A program made the position numbers and the translations under genes. This document shows positions 10,475-19,138 of a stretch of DNA of 44,085 nt, piece after piece. Below the pieces are notes generated by a model. That model searched no databases and was not told where the DNA came from. It was given only the letters and a program-made list of their open reading frames with translations. The stretch comes from an uncultured Bacilli bacterium (lineage in GTDB: Bacteria; Bacillota_I; Bacilli_A; RF39; UBA660), in NCBI GenBank assembly GCA_947628095.1, contig CANQYO010000005.1, positions 1-44,085 on the forward strand, given 5' to 3'. Position 1 is the first letter of the stretch; each line of letters opens with the position of its first letter.

Positions 10475-11140
10475 ATGAAGAAGATAGTAAAAGTATTAAC
10501 AATATTGCTTTTGGGACTAAGTTTAAAAAATGTAAATGCTGATTCTTTATGTGAAACATCAGAATTAAAAAGATTAAAAGAACTTGCTAATAATGTACAG
10601 TTTAAAACTAAATATGAGGTAGTAAGTACTGATGAAGAATATAAAGAAATTATTGTAAAATATGATATTGAAATAGTTAATTTTGATGAAGATTTAAGAA
10701 TTGAATATAAAAGTCAATATGATGATGATTCGGTATCCATAAAATCAGATACTACTAATATTAGTGGAATAAACCCAGGAAAAATAACTTTTAAAATATA
10801 TGCTTGGACAACTAATTTGTGTGTTGATGAATATTTAAGAACTGTAACAATAAATTTGGAAAATTTAAATTCTTATTATTATTTTAATAAAGAGAAATGT
10901 GACCAAAATCCTGATTTTAAATATTGTAAAGAGTTTTTAGATACTACAGGAGCAGATTTTGACGAAATTGATAAAGAATTTGAAGAATATTTAAATCCTT
11001 CAGCTAAAGATGTTGTTGATAAAGTTATAAAAGGTAATATTCCATGGTATTTTTATGTTGGTGGTGGAGTATTAGTTGTTGGAATTATAGGTACAGTTAT
11101 ATTTATAGTAACTAAGAAAAGAAAAAAAGACGATTTATAA
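10475..11140 (+). CDS. Secreted, membrane-anchored surface protein of the pilus locus
   Basis: Family not recognised. The 221 residues show a Sec signal peptide (MKKIVKVLTILLLGLSL..., cleavage probably after NVNA) and an outer domain of about 160 residues with four cysteines. Near the C-terminus a membrane helix (about 190-212) precedes the positive stop-transfer tail KKRKK, with no LPXTG motif. The topology is N-out, C-in. It is the first gene after the pilus promoter, with AGGAG upstream. Its stop is followed after nine bases by the vWA gene. By position it could anchor or escort the vWA protein or the pilus base at the cell surface; this is inference. Confidence 0.8.
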   Translation: MKKIVKVLTILLLGLSLKNVNADSLCETSELKRLKELANNVQFKTKYEVVSTDEEYKEIIVKYDIEIVNFDEDLRIEYKSQYDDDSVSIKSDTTNISGINPGKITFKIYAWTTNLCVDEYLRTVTINLENLNSYYYFNKEKCDQNPDFKYCKEFLDTTGADFDEIDKEFEEYLNPSAKDVVDKVIKGNIPWYFYVGGGVLVVGIIGTVIFIVTKKRKKDDL

Positions 11141-11149
11141 GAGGTGTTT

Positions 11150-13813
11150 ATGAAAAAAGTAAGAAAAATAATTTTTGCATTTTTAATTTTAGCAACTGTT
11201 TCAACACCTTTTTTGGCATTTTTAAATGTTGATGCTGAAACAGCTGAAGCACAGAGAGGTACTTTAAGATGTCCTACAACTCTTGCTAAAGGTGTTCAAT
11301 GTGTACCTCATGTAAATGCTCAAGGTGTTACTGAAAGTGTTGATATTATTTATGGCGGGTTAAGTAAACCTGGTGATATACAAATAGTTAAGACTGTTAC
11401 CAGATTATTTGGAGCTGGTCAAGAGGGTTATTATAACGTTAAATTTAGTGTTAAGGGTAAAGATGTTCCTCAAATGCCATCTATGGGAAAAGTTTATGTT
11501 GCTGTAATAGTTGACTATTCAGCTACAATTGAAGACCGACTAGATGATGTAAAAAAGGCTGCTAAAACTTTTGCCGAAACTTTAATTCCAAATGAAGATA
11601 ATGGAAGGTCAGATTTTTATATTAAACTTTTAACTTTTACTCTTCCTGTTAAAGATGTAACTAAAGGTTATAAAAACTTTAATTTTAAAGATATTACTTT
11701 GCCTTCTTATAGTTCGATGAAACATGACTGTGTAAATGGAAGAAGTGGTAAATGCCATCAATCTTTTATTGATGAAGCTTTTAAACAAGTTAAATTTCCA
11801 AATGACGATTCTCAAAAATTTGTATTTATATATGGTGATGGAAGATATTGGTATAAGCAAGATACTGACGTTAAAGAAGCCAAAGATGAAGCTAGAAATT
11901 TAAGAAATGCTGGTGCTAAAATCTATGCTATTCGTTATAATGGTTCATGTATTGATAAATGTGGATATCGTACGGATGATACTAATGGTATGAAAAATTT
12001 TGTTTCCTCAGGATGTGATAATAGCAATAATGCTGATGCCAAAAATAAAAAATTATGCTATTGGGATGCAAGTGGTAGTGTAGAACAACAATTTAAAAAT
12101 ATAGCTGAAAATATTCATACTTCTGCTGAAGAAAGCGCTTCTTCTTATGTTACTGATTTAACTGATAATCTAGGAATTGATTTTTACTTCGCTGAAGATA
12201 CTGGTACTTGGAAAAGATATAATGTTGGAAAAATAGATGAAAAAGGCTATACAACGGGAAGTGGTTTTAATATTTATATTGATAAATATGCTTCAAAAGG
12301 ATGGCATGAAACCAATAATAGTTTTAATCTTTCTTATACTAATACTAATGGAGAAGAAGTTAATATAACAGTTGATACTAACCCAGAAGTTTATTGGATA
12401 CCTGATAAGAAAAATGCTCCTGCTTGTAGTGGACCAGCCATTGTAAGTGGTGTTAGAAAAGATACTGGTGACCCTTGGAATTTATATAGTACTAGTTGTA
12501 TAGAGGGTTATAATGGGAACCCTTTAGAGGCTGATTTCTATGTAAAAGATATTCCTGAAAGTACAATGTCTGATAATGCTAAAAAATTTATTAATCTTAT
12601 AGATGTAAGTGGTAAAACCACAGTTGATGATAAAGGACATTTCACAATTGCATCTGGGCTTGGAATTCCTGCTTATGTTAAATTAAAAACAGCAGTTAGA
12701 TGTAGTTATAAATTCAACTATGATGAATTTAAAAATCGTTATGCAATATTAACGAGAGGAGTTAATTTAAAACTTCCAGAATATAATGCAAGTGATTCAA
12801 AAGCATTAGCTGAATATCTTGATACTGTAAAGGAAAAATTAAGTGCTTATAAACAAATAGTTACAAAACTTATTCCATATGTTACACAGGCTTTAAATGA
12901 TGCTAATGATACCAAAAATACAATGGTTGCTTATGGTGATACTTTTATCAATCAACCAGCAACTATGACAGTTACTTATACTAATAAAGAATATACGCCT
13001 AATAAGACAGTTCCAGATAAGGTTAATTTAACAAATATACCAGGAACGATTAGTCAACCTACTAGTCCAACTTGTGTTGGTACATCTGGAGGTCAAGTTA
13101 AAAATCAAAATATAGCAATTACAGCACCTGCTTTTAGCTATATTGACAGTAAAGGAAATCGTCAAAGTGTGTCAGCAACTTCTAAAAACGTAACAGTTCC
13201 TAGTGAAAGAACATGTACAATAGCATATTCTAAAGAAATGGCTTTGGAAGATAGTTGCTTGAACATGACGACAGGAGAACAAGAGACATGTGTTACTGAT
13301 TCTAATAAACAAATAGCTGGTGGTAGTAAATTCTATACTAAAATGCAAGAAGAATATGGAATAATAACAATTAATATACCAGGTTTAGGAATGAACGGTA
13401 ATGTTGATGTTTCTCTTAGTACAGACGAATCAGGAGAAGATTTAAGTTGTACATTTGATAGTAGTAAAAAGTTAACAGATATAATGTATCGTCAAATAGA
13501 CCTTGATGACCCTTTCTTAGAAAGTTATGACCCTAAACGTGAAGTTGGTGAAAATTATTCAAGTCATGGTCAATATAAATATAACTTTGAAAATATAATT
13601 AAACCAGAAACTTGGAGGCAAACGTCAGATTATTATTATTCAATGAGCAAAGAAGATATTCAAACAATTAGAAAGGACACAAATGAAGAGGGTAAAAAAA
13701 GTTATCTAGGACGTAATTGTTACTTTAGAGATAATAGTAATAAATTTGTTTGTGAATTTACAAGAGACCGTAGTATGTTCTATGATTCAAATATTGATAA
13801 TGATAAAAAATAA
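11150..13813 (+). CDS. Large secreted vWA-domain protein, candidate pilus adhesin (TadG-like)
   Basis: An 887-residue exported protein. A signal peptide of about 29 residues is followed by a von Willebrand factor A domain at roughly 113-330. The metal-site motif reads DYSAT at Asp122 (family DxSxS, so last Ser replaced by Thr) and the second acidic loop is YGDG at Asp230. About 18 cysteines, mostly outside or at the edge of the vWA core, suggest several disulfides. There is no C-terminal membrane helix or sortase signal. In Tad systems the vWA protein is TadG, so a tip or adhesive role is plausible, but the sequence is not obviously a TadG homologue. The start is the ATG at 11150 behind GAGGTG. 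Confidence 0.8.
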   Translation: MKKVRKIIFAFLILATVSTPFLAFLNVDAETAEAQRGTLRCPTTLAKGVQCVPHVNAQGVTESVDIIYGGLSKPGDIQIVKTVTRLFGAGQEGYYNVKFSVKGKDVPQMPSMGKVYVAVIVDYSATIEDRLDDVKKAAKTFAETLIPNEDNGRSDFYIKLLTFTLPVKDVTKGYKNFNFKDITLPSYSSMKHDCVNGRSGKCHQSFIDEAFKQVKFPNDDSQKFVFIYGDGRYWYKQDTDVKEAKDEARNLRNAGAKIYAIRYNGSCIDKCGYRTDDTNGMKNFVSSGCDNSNNADAKNKKLCYWDASGSVEQQFKNIAENIHTSAEESASSYVTDLTDNLGIDFYFAEDTGTWKRYNVGKIDEKGYTTGSGFNIYIDKYASKGWHETNNSFNLSYTNTNGEEVNITVDTNPEVYWIPDKKNAPACSGPAIVSGVRKDTGDPWNLYSTSCIEGYNGNPLEADFYVKDIPESTMSDNAKKFINLIDVSGKTTVDDKGHFTIASGLGIPAYVKLKTAVRCSYKFNYDEFKNRYAILTRGVNLKLPEYNASDSKALAEYLDTVKEKLSAYKQIVTKLIPYVTQALNDANDTKNTMVAYGDTFINQPATMTVTYTNKEYTPNKTVPDKVNLTNIPGTISQPTSPTCVGTSGGQVKNQNIAITAPAFSYIDSKGNRQSVSATSKNVTVPSERTCTIAYSKEMALEDSCLNMTTGEQETCVTDSNKQIAGGSKFYTKMQEEYGIITINIPGLGMNGNVDVSLSTDESGEDLSCTFDSSKKLTDIMYRQIDLDDPFLESYDPKREVGENYSSHGQYKYNFENIIKPETWRQTSDYYYSMSKEDIQTIRKDTNEEGKKSYLGRNCYFRDNSNKFVCEFTRDRSMFYDSNIDNDKK

Positions 13814-13821
13814 AAAAAATC

Positions 13822-13850
13822 TTGATAAGAGTTAAATAATGATATATAAT
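13822..13850 (+). promoter_or_regulatory. Internal promoter of the pilus locus
   Basis: TTGATA (13822-13827), 17 bases, TATAAT (13845-13850), then AGGAGGTG (13863-13870) and a TTG start at 13875. This near-consensus promoter can express the assembly genes independently of the two surface-protein genes. Confidence 0.7.
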
Positions 13851-13874
13851 TAATATTATAGTAGGAGGTGGATT

Positions 13875-14474
13875 TTGAAAGTAGCAATGTGGGCTGTATT
13901 TATATTTCTACTTGGAATATTTGGATTAGTTTTAATCAATATTTTTGGAAATATAACGACAACCAATCAACAAGATTATAATCTAGTTAGAAATACTGTT
14001 GAAGCGTCAATGTATGATGCAATTGATAAAGCATCGTATCGTGCAGGTTTTTACTTATGTGTCAATAATGGGGTAGGTAAAAATTCTGAAGGTCAATGGG
14101 AAATTAAATCAACGAATGATTATAAGATATTTTTAAATCATAATCTTAATATTGATAATATTAAACAAGATTATGCAACATGTGATTTTTTAGTTGGAGA
14201 AGTAAAATTAAAGGCAGATGTTTTTGTTGAAAGCTTTTTAAGGAGATTTGCTGAAAGTGTTAATAATAGCAAAAGCTATACTATAACAGTACAAGAAGTA
14301 ATTGAGTATCCACCTAAAGTAAGTGTTAGAATTGATACCTTTGATACCTTTAACTCAACTGGTTCAACTAGTACTGAGTATGAAGGATATGTTGATGAAG
14401 CAAATGGTAATCAATTCCGTGTAAGAAACCAAGTTGATTCAATATTTGAAGAAAGAGAAAAGAAAGATAAATAA
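13875..14474 (+). CDS. Membrane-anchored TadE/F-like pseudopilin
   Basis: A 199-residue protein with a single N-terminal membrane helix (about residues 3-27) and a mainly outer C-terminal domain with two cysteines. The arrangement, and the small-residue-rich stretch after the helix (VRNTVEASMYDAIDKASYRA), resemble TadE/TadF minor pilins, but no family could be named with certainty. Translation starts at a TTG (13875) with an optimal AGGAGGTG. It lies between the vWA gene and cpaB in the pilus operon and has its own promoter upstream. The C-terminus is charged and rich in Glu, Arg and Lys. Confidence 0.75.
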   Translation: MKVAMWAVFIFLLGIFGLVLINIFGNITTTNQQDYNLVRNTVEASMYDAIDKASYRAGFYLCVNNGVGKNSEGQWEIKSTNDYKIFLNHNLNIDNIKQDYATCDFLVGEVKLKADVFVESFLRRFAESVNNSKSYTITVQEVIEYPPKVSVRIDTFDTFNSTGSTSTEYEGYVDEANGNQFRVRNQVDSIFEEREKKDK

Positions 14475-14497
14475 AAGAATAAGAGAGTGAGGAAAAA

Positions 14498-15334
14498 ATG
14501 AAAAAATTAAAACAAATTTTATCAAACAAGAATACTGTAACATTTATAGCAGCTATTTTAATAGTTTTGATATTATACTTCTTCTATAATTGGAGAGTAA
14601 ATCAAGCAACAAGTCCTGTTCGTGTGCCTTATGCTGTACAAAATATTTCACCAAGAACTCAAATAACTAAAGATATGATTGGTTATTTAGAGATATCTCA
14701 AAGTGCAATGAAAGGTAATGTATTGACAAACGAAAATACTCAAATATTGGGTATGTATACAAATGTTAATGCTATGATACCAGCTGGTAGTTTATTCTAC
14801 AAAGATGCTGTTATTCGTAGAGAAGAATTACCTGATAGTTTCCTTGAAGATGAGGAATTAAAAGCAACTGGAAAAGTACCTTATAACTTTACAGTTAATG
14901 TTAAGACTACATATGGTAATTCAATGTATCCTGGAAATTATGTTGATGTATATTTCAAGGGATTAGATGAAAATGGTCTATTAATGGTAGGAAAATTCGT
15001 TGAAAATGTTAAGATTCTTGCTGTTAAAGATTCAAGTGGACAACCAGTATTTGAAGACGCTGAAGAAAATCGTACACCAAGTCAAATAATCTTTGCTGTT
15101 ACTAGTGAAATACATTTATTACTTCGTAAAGCAGAATATATTAGAAATGCTGAAATAATTATTGTACCAACTAATGCAGCTTTAGAAGAAAATGGAGAAA
15201 TTATTGAATCTAATGTTAAGAGTGAGACAATAAAAGAATATATTAATAATCAATCAACTATGATTGAAGAAGATAGTACTGATACAAGTACAAGTGAAGA
15301 TACCAATACAAATAGTGAAACTAATAATCAATAG
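14498..15334 (+). CDS. cpaB: CpaB/RcpC-like pilus assembly protein with SAF domain
   Basis: A 278-residue protein with an N-terminal membrane helix (about 14-30), a SAF domain (VRVPYAVQNISPRTQITKDM onward, residues about 41-105) and an RcpC/CpaB domain to about 225. A Ser/Thr/Glu/Asn-rich, probably disordered tail follows. CpaB proteins are standard members of Tad pilus loci and are thought to act at the envelope in pilus assembly. GAGTGAGG precedes the ATG. The gene is spaced by 23 bases from the previous gene and 12 from the ATPase gene, consistent with one transcript. The extended acidic tail is longer than needed for the core and may be surface-exposed. Confidence 0.88.
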   Translation: MKKLKQILSNKNTVTFIAAILIVLILYFFYNWRVNQATSPVRVPYAVQNISPRTQITKDMIGYLEISQSAMKGNVLTNENTQILGMYTNVNAMIPAGSLFYKDAVIRREELPDSFLEDEELKATGKVPYNFTVNVKTTYGNSMYPGNYVDVYFKGLDENGLLMVGKFVENVKILAVKDSSGQPVFEDAEENRTPSQIIFAVTSEIHLLLRKAEYIRNAEIIIVPTNAALEENGEIIESNVKSETIKEYINNQSTMIEEDSTDTSTSEDTNTNSETNNQ

Positions 15335-15346
15335 GAGTAGGCCAAT

Positions 15347-16771
15347 ATGAATAATCAAGCTGTAAATGCAATAAATGCTTATGAATTAAATCCTGGTGCT
15401 AATCCTAATGCTAATAAAACTAATACCGAAATCAATGCTAATTTATTTTCTAGCATTGACTTTGGTGCATTAAAACCTTATTTAGATGATGATAACATAA
15501 CTGATATTTCTTATAGTAATAATGGTCAGGTATGGTTAAAATCTCTTGATAAAGGTGTTTATCGAATTGAAAATCCTGGTGTAAACAATGAATTAATTGA
15601 GAAGATAGCATTTCAGTGTGCTAACATCATGGGTAAAACATTTAATATGGCAAGTCCTTTATTAGATAGTGAGTCTTCTGAACTTCGTATGAATTTTATT
15701 CATGATTCAATTGCTAGAAATGGTATTGCTGCTGTTTTTCGTAAAACACCGGCTAAAATTCGTTTGAAAAGAGAAAAAATAATTGAAGAAAAATATATAA
15801 CGAGTAATATTCATGATTTTTTAATTGAGTGTGTTAAAGGTCATTGTAATATAATTGTTAGTGGAGAAACTGGTAGTGGTAAAACAGAGCTTGTTAAATA
15901 TTTAGCAAGTCACACTAAGGAAAATGAAAAGATAATTACGATTGAAGATACGTTGGAACTTCACTTAGATGCTATTTTTCCAGAACGTGATATTGTTGCA
16001 ATGAAAACCAATAATATTGCTTCATATAGTGATGTTTTAGTTGGTTGTATGCGTCAAAATCCAAAGTGGATATTACTATCAGAAGTACGTTCAGCTGAAG
16101 CGGTTACAGCTGTTCGTAATTCAATTTCTTCTGGTCATAATATTTTATCAACAATTCATGCTGATAAAGCTTCAAGTATTCCTTATCGTTTATATAGTTT
16201 GCTTGAAAGTAATATTGATGTTGAACAATTTATGACAACTATTTATCGTTATATTCAATTAGGTGTTCATGTTCGTGCAAGATATACAAAAGATACTGGA
16301 CAATTCTTAAGAGAAGTTTGTGAGGTTACTGAGTTCTTTGTTAATGATGATAATCAACCTGAATCTAATACAATTTATCGTAAGAACATTGATGGTTCAG
16401 AGATAATTAATCCACCTAGTCCACATTTGATTGATTATCTTGAAAGTCAAGGTGTTGATTTAGATTCTCCTGAATTTAAAAATATTAGTTTTGAAGCACC
16501 TTTCAAAGAAGATAATAATAAGCCTTCAGCAACAGCTCAGACTTCTAATGTAAGTGCTCATAGTATGGGTGTACCTAGTACACCAATTCCAACTGTCTCA
16601 ACCCAAGTTGCACCAACTGTTCAACCTAATATTCCTACATTAAATACCGTAAATGTTGTAAATAAACCGGAAAATACTGGAATTCCAATTACATTAAATC
16701 AAGCTGCTCCAACTATTCCAAGTGTTCCAAATCCAACAATATCAAATAATCAAACAGAAGAATTTTTATAA
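15347..16771 (+). CDS. tadA: Tad pilus secretion ATPase (TadA/CpaF)
   Basis: The cytosolic hexameric ATPase that powers pilin assembly. Of 474 residues, about 35-350 form the TadA/CpaF core. Walker A is SGETGSGKT (172-180), the Asp box is ITIEDTLEL (197-205), Walker B is WILLSEVR (241-248), and the His-box region is ILSTIHADK (266-274). It belongs to the type II/IV secretion ATPase superfamily. Residues from about 380 form a Pro/Thr/Asn-rich tail without predicted fold, which is unusual for CpaF and might contact TadB/TadC or a regulator. GGAGTAGG precedes the ATG at 15347. The next gene is the membrane platform gene tadB. Confidence 0.95.
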   Translation: MNNQAVNAINAYELNPGANPNANKTNTEINANLFSSIDFGALKPYLDDDNITDISYSNNGQVWLKSLDKGVYRIENPGVNNELIEKIAFQCANIMGKTFNMASPLLDSESSELRMNFIHDSIARNGIAAVFRKTPAKIRLKREKIIEEKYITSNIHDFLIECVKGHCNIIVSGETGSGKTELVKYLASHTKENEKIITIEDTLELHLDAIFPERDIVAMKTNNIASYSDVLVGCMRQNPKWILLSEVRSAEAVTAVRNSISSGHNILSTIHADKASSIPYRLYSLLESNIDVEQFMTTIYRYIQLGVHVRARYTKDTGQFLREVCEVTEFFVNDDNQPESNTIYRKNIDGSEIINPPSPHLIDYLESQGVDLDSPEFKNISFEAPFKEDNNKPSATAQTSNVSAHSMGVPSTPIPTVSTQVAPTVQPNIPTLNTVNVVNKPENTGIPITLNQAAPTIPSVPNPTISNNQTEEFL

Positions 16772-16785
16772 AGAGGTGATAGAAA

Positions 16786-17682
16786 ATGGAATTTATTATT
16801 ATATTACTTGTTGTAGTTTTCGTAGTTTTATATCGTAAAAGTAATGGTGAATCTTTATATAAATTCGTAACTACAAGTGTTGGAAATGTATATGATAAAT
16901 ATGCTCCATATTCATTTAAGGTAATACGTGAAAAGTGTAAAGAAATGGGACTTGAATATTCTAAAAAAGATTATACGATTCAAGTTATTGTCTTTTCTGT
17001 AATTGCCTTTGTAATAGCATATTTGTATTTTTATAATATAGTTGTTGCTGTTATCTATGTTATTGTAGTTGTTAGTTTTATTCCATATTTAGCATATCTT
17101 AGATGTAAAAGATTATACAGTGAATTTATTTTTGAACAAATACAAGTTTATGTTACAAATACAATAATGGAATTTCAAATAACTCAATCATTTGTTAAAG
17201 CTTTAGAGGGAGTTTATGAATCTGGAGTTTTAGAAGACCCAGTTAAAACTGATGTTAAAGTAATGATAGACCTTGCTTATCATAATGGTGATGTTGGTGA
17301 GTCTATCGATTATATGAATAGTAAATATGATTTTTATATGACACGTAATATGCATCAATTATTTTTACAAGTTACAAGAGAAGGTGCTCATGATACAGTT
17401 TCTGTTCTTGATAATATGTTACTTGATGTTGACCAACTTGTTGAAGGTGTTTATCAAGATAGAATGAATCGTCAAGCATTTCATAGGTCATTTATTCAAT
17501 ATGGTTTATTATTGTATTTAATGATTATGCTTGTTCAATTATTGATTGGTAAAGAAACCTATATTAGTATGGTTAATACCAATATTATATTGCAGATAGG
17601 ATTGCACATAGTAGTTTTATTTAATAGTTATTTTCTTCTAAGTGGAGAAAAATATTATAACGAGAATGTAGGTGCTGAATAA
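16786..17682 (+). CDS. tadB: Tad pilus platform protein TadB
   Basis: An inner-membrane platform protein of the GspF/TadB family. The 298 residues have an N-terminal helix (3-16), a helix pair at about 66-103, a cytosolic T2SSF-type domain around 110-225 containing the typical small helical bundle, and two C-terminal helices. It pairs with TadC to form the platform above the ATPase. AGAGGTGAT precedes the start. Its TAA overlaps the tadC ATG by one base (TAATG), showing tight translational coupling, as expected for partners in one complex. Confidence 0.9.
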   Translation: MEFIIILLVVVFVVLYRKSNGESLYKFVTTSVGNVYDKYAPYSFKVIREKCKEMGLEYSKKDYTIQVIVFSVIAFVIAYLYFYNIVVAVIYVIVVVSFIPYLAYLRCKRLYSEFIFEQIQVYVTNTIMEFQITQSFVKALEGVYESGVLEDPVKTDVKVMIDLAYHNGDVGESIDYMNSKYDFYMTRNMHQLFLQVTREGAHDTVSVLDNMLLDVDQLVEGVYQDRMNRQAFHRSFIQYGLLLYLMIMLVQLLIGKETYISMVNTNIILQIGLHIVVLFNSYFLLSGEKYYNENVGAE

Positions 17683-18467
17683 TGGAATTTGCAATTATAG
17701 TTTTAATAGTAATCTTTGTTTTAGTCTATGGTGGAACAATAAATCCTAAAAAATTATATCAAGATAATAAAGAAATATTTTCATTATTAAAAGAAAAAGA
17801 TTATGACTTTTTAGTTAAATCAAGATTCGGTGGAGAAGTTGACCCTGACGTTTATTTTGAAAAAAGAATTAAGCAATTTATGATTGCTGTTGTAATCTTT
17901 TTAGCCGTTATATTATTTAATTTTACTTGGATAAATTTAATAATAGGAGCAATTTTAGTTATTGTAGTTTATAAAAATCAATATTCTAGTTTAAAAAGTT
18001 ATTATAAAAAACATTTAACTGAAATTGACCAAACATTGCCTTATTATTTGAAGAGTATTGAAATTTTAGCTCAACATTATACAATACCGGTTGCTTTGTC
18101 AAAATCAATTGATACAGCACCTTTAATGTTTAAAGATGGTCTAACAGAAATGATTAAGAAAATTGATGCTGGAGATTCTTCAATTGACCCATATTTAGCT
18201 TTTGCTCAACAATATCCAGTTCGTGATTCATTACGTATGATGCGTCTTTTATATCGTTTAAGTATAGGTGCTCAAGAAAATAAACAAGAGCAATTAACTG
18301 TATTTTCTAAAAGTGTATCATCTCTTCAAAATAAAGCAAGAGAACAAAAATATGCAAATCGTTTAAATAAAATGGAAAAAAAGACATTAGCTATGTTGAT
18401 GGTAACTGGTGGAGGAACTATGTTAATATTATTCATAGCTATGATGATGATGATGATGGAATTGTAA
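17682..18467 (+). CDS. tadC: Tad pilus platform protein TadC
   Basis: Second GspF-like membrane platform protein, 261 residues. It has an N-terminal helix (4-18), a double helix at about 68-103, a cytosolic helical domain (about 105-235) and one C-terminal helix ending in a run of Met residues encoded by an ATG repeat. It is smaller than typical GspF because the duplicated unit is split between TadB and TadC. It is translationally coupled to tadB. After its stop only four bases pass before the promoter region of the pilin gene begins. Confidence 0.88.
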   Translation: MEFAIIVLIVIFVLVYGGTINPKKLYQDNKEIFSLLKEKDYDFLVKSRFGGEVDPDVYFEKRIKQFMIAVVIFLAVILFNFTWINLIIGAILVIVVYKNQYSSLKSYYKKHLTEIDQTLPYYLKSIEILAQHYTIPVALSKSIDTAPLMFKDGLTEMIKKIDAGDSSIDPYLAFAQQYPVRDSLRMMRLLYRLSIGAQENKQEQLTVFSKSVSSLQNKAREQKYANRLNKMEKKTLAMLMVTGGGTMLILFIAMMMMMMEL

Positions 18468-18483
18468 ACCTTGTCAAAAAATG

Positions 18484-18512
18484 TTGATTAATAATTTAAT
18501 TTATGCTATATT
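18484..18512 (+). promoter_or_regulatory. Dedicated promoter of the pilin gene
   Basis: TTGATT (18484-18489), 17 bases, TATATT (18507-18512) with an extended-10 TG at 18504-18505, about 32 bases before the pilin start. Together with a strong AAGGAG ribosome binding site this fits high-level expression of a major subunit. Confidence 0.7.
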
Positions 18513-18544
18513 AAAATAGTGATAATAGGAAAGGAGATTATAAA

Positions 18545-18715
18545 ATGAAAGAAGCGAGTGGAGAATTAAGTATGACTTTAATAGTTATCGTAGCAGCAGC
18601 AGCAGTACTTGCATTATTTATGGCTTTTCGTCAACCACTATGGAATGCTATATCAAGTAAATGGAGTGAATGGACAGATAAAGATACTTCAACAAATGAT
18701 TTAAATTTAAACTAA
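18545..18715 (+). CDS. flp: Small Flp-like major pilin, 56 residues
   Basis: A short gene encoding a probable pilus subunit. Residues 1-6 read MKEASG, followed by ELSMT, a membrane helix rich in Val, Ala, Ile and Leu (about 11-28) and a short polar tail with three Trp. Size, position between tadC and a TadE-like gene, own promoter and strong AAGGAG binding site all fit the Flp major pilin. The leader resembles that of the next gene (MREAVG), suggesting a common prepilin peptidase site after Gly6. The family's usual Glu at mature position 5 is absent; a Glu occurs at mature position 1 instead. No peptidase gene is in the window. Confidence 0.75.
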   Translation: MKEASGELSMTLIVIVAAAAVLALFMAFRQPLWNAISSKWSEWTDKDTSTNDLNLN

Positions 18716-18745
18716 AATATTAAAAAGAATTAAGGAGATGTTAGT

Positions 18746-19126
18746 ATGAGAGAAGCTGTCGGCGGTTCGTTCTTATTTTATATAATATTAGGTTTCTTAG
18801 CCGTTTATATAGTTTTTATTGGAATAATAATGAACTACGCGGCTACTTATCGTGCTAGTAATTACGTAATAACTCAACTAGAACAAACAGAAGGAAAAAT
18901 TAGTAGAGATGAGATTATGGAAGGGTTAAGGTCAAGAAAATATTATAATTCTTTATCTATTCAATGTTATGATAAAGATGGTGAGATTGACCCTGTATAT
19001 AGTGTCACTACTAAAGTAACTTTTGAAATACCTATAATCAATTATACGACAAGCTTAAATATAAGAAATGAAACTAAAGCCATTTATGGTGCTTCTTGTA
19101 ATGATGCAATTGTTGATAAAGGATAA
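18746..19126 (+). CDS. TadE-like minor pilin
   Basis: A 126-residue protein with the leader-like MREAVG, a long membrane helix (about 9-31) and an outer domain of about 95 residues with two cysteines (CYDKDG and ASCND). This is TadE/F-like architecture. The leader matches the pilin's MKEASG (M, basic, E, A, x, G), so both may be processed by the same peptidase. TAAGGAGATG precedes the start. It lies 30 bases after the pilin gene and 12 before tadZ. The stretch at about 75-115 is predicted beta-rich and could form the pseudopilin head. Confidence 0.75.
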   Translation: MREAVGGSFLFYIILGFLAVYIVFIGIIMNYAATYRASNYVITQLEQTEGKISRDEIMEGLRSRKYYNSLSIQCYDKDGEIDPVYSVTTKVTFEIPIINYTTSLNIRNETKAIYGASCNDAIVDKG

Positions 19127-19138
19127 AGGAAGGTAATT

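Noticed and set aside
10377-10559. 60-codon minus-strand frame between the kinase gene and the pilus locus
   Set aside because: It overlaps the terminator, the pilus promoter and the signal peptide of the first pilus gene; A+T-rich composition alone explains it.
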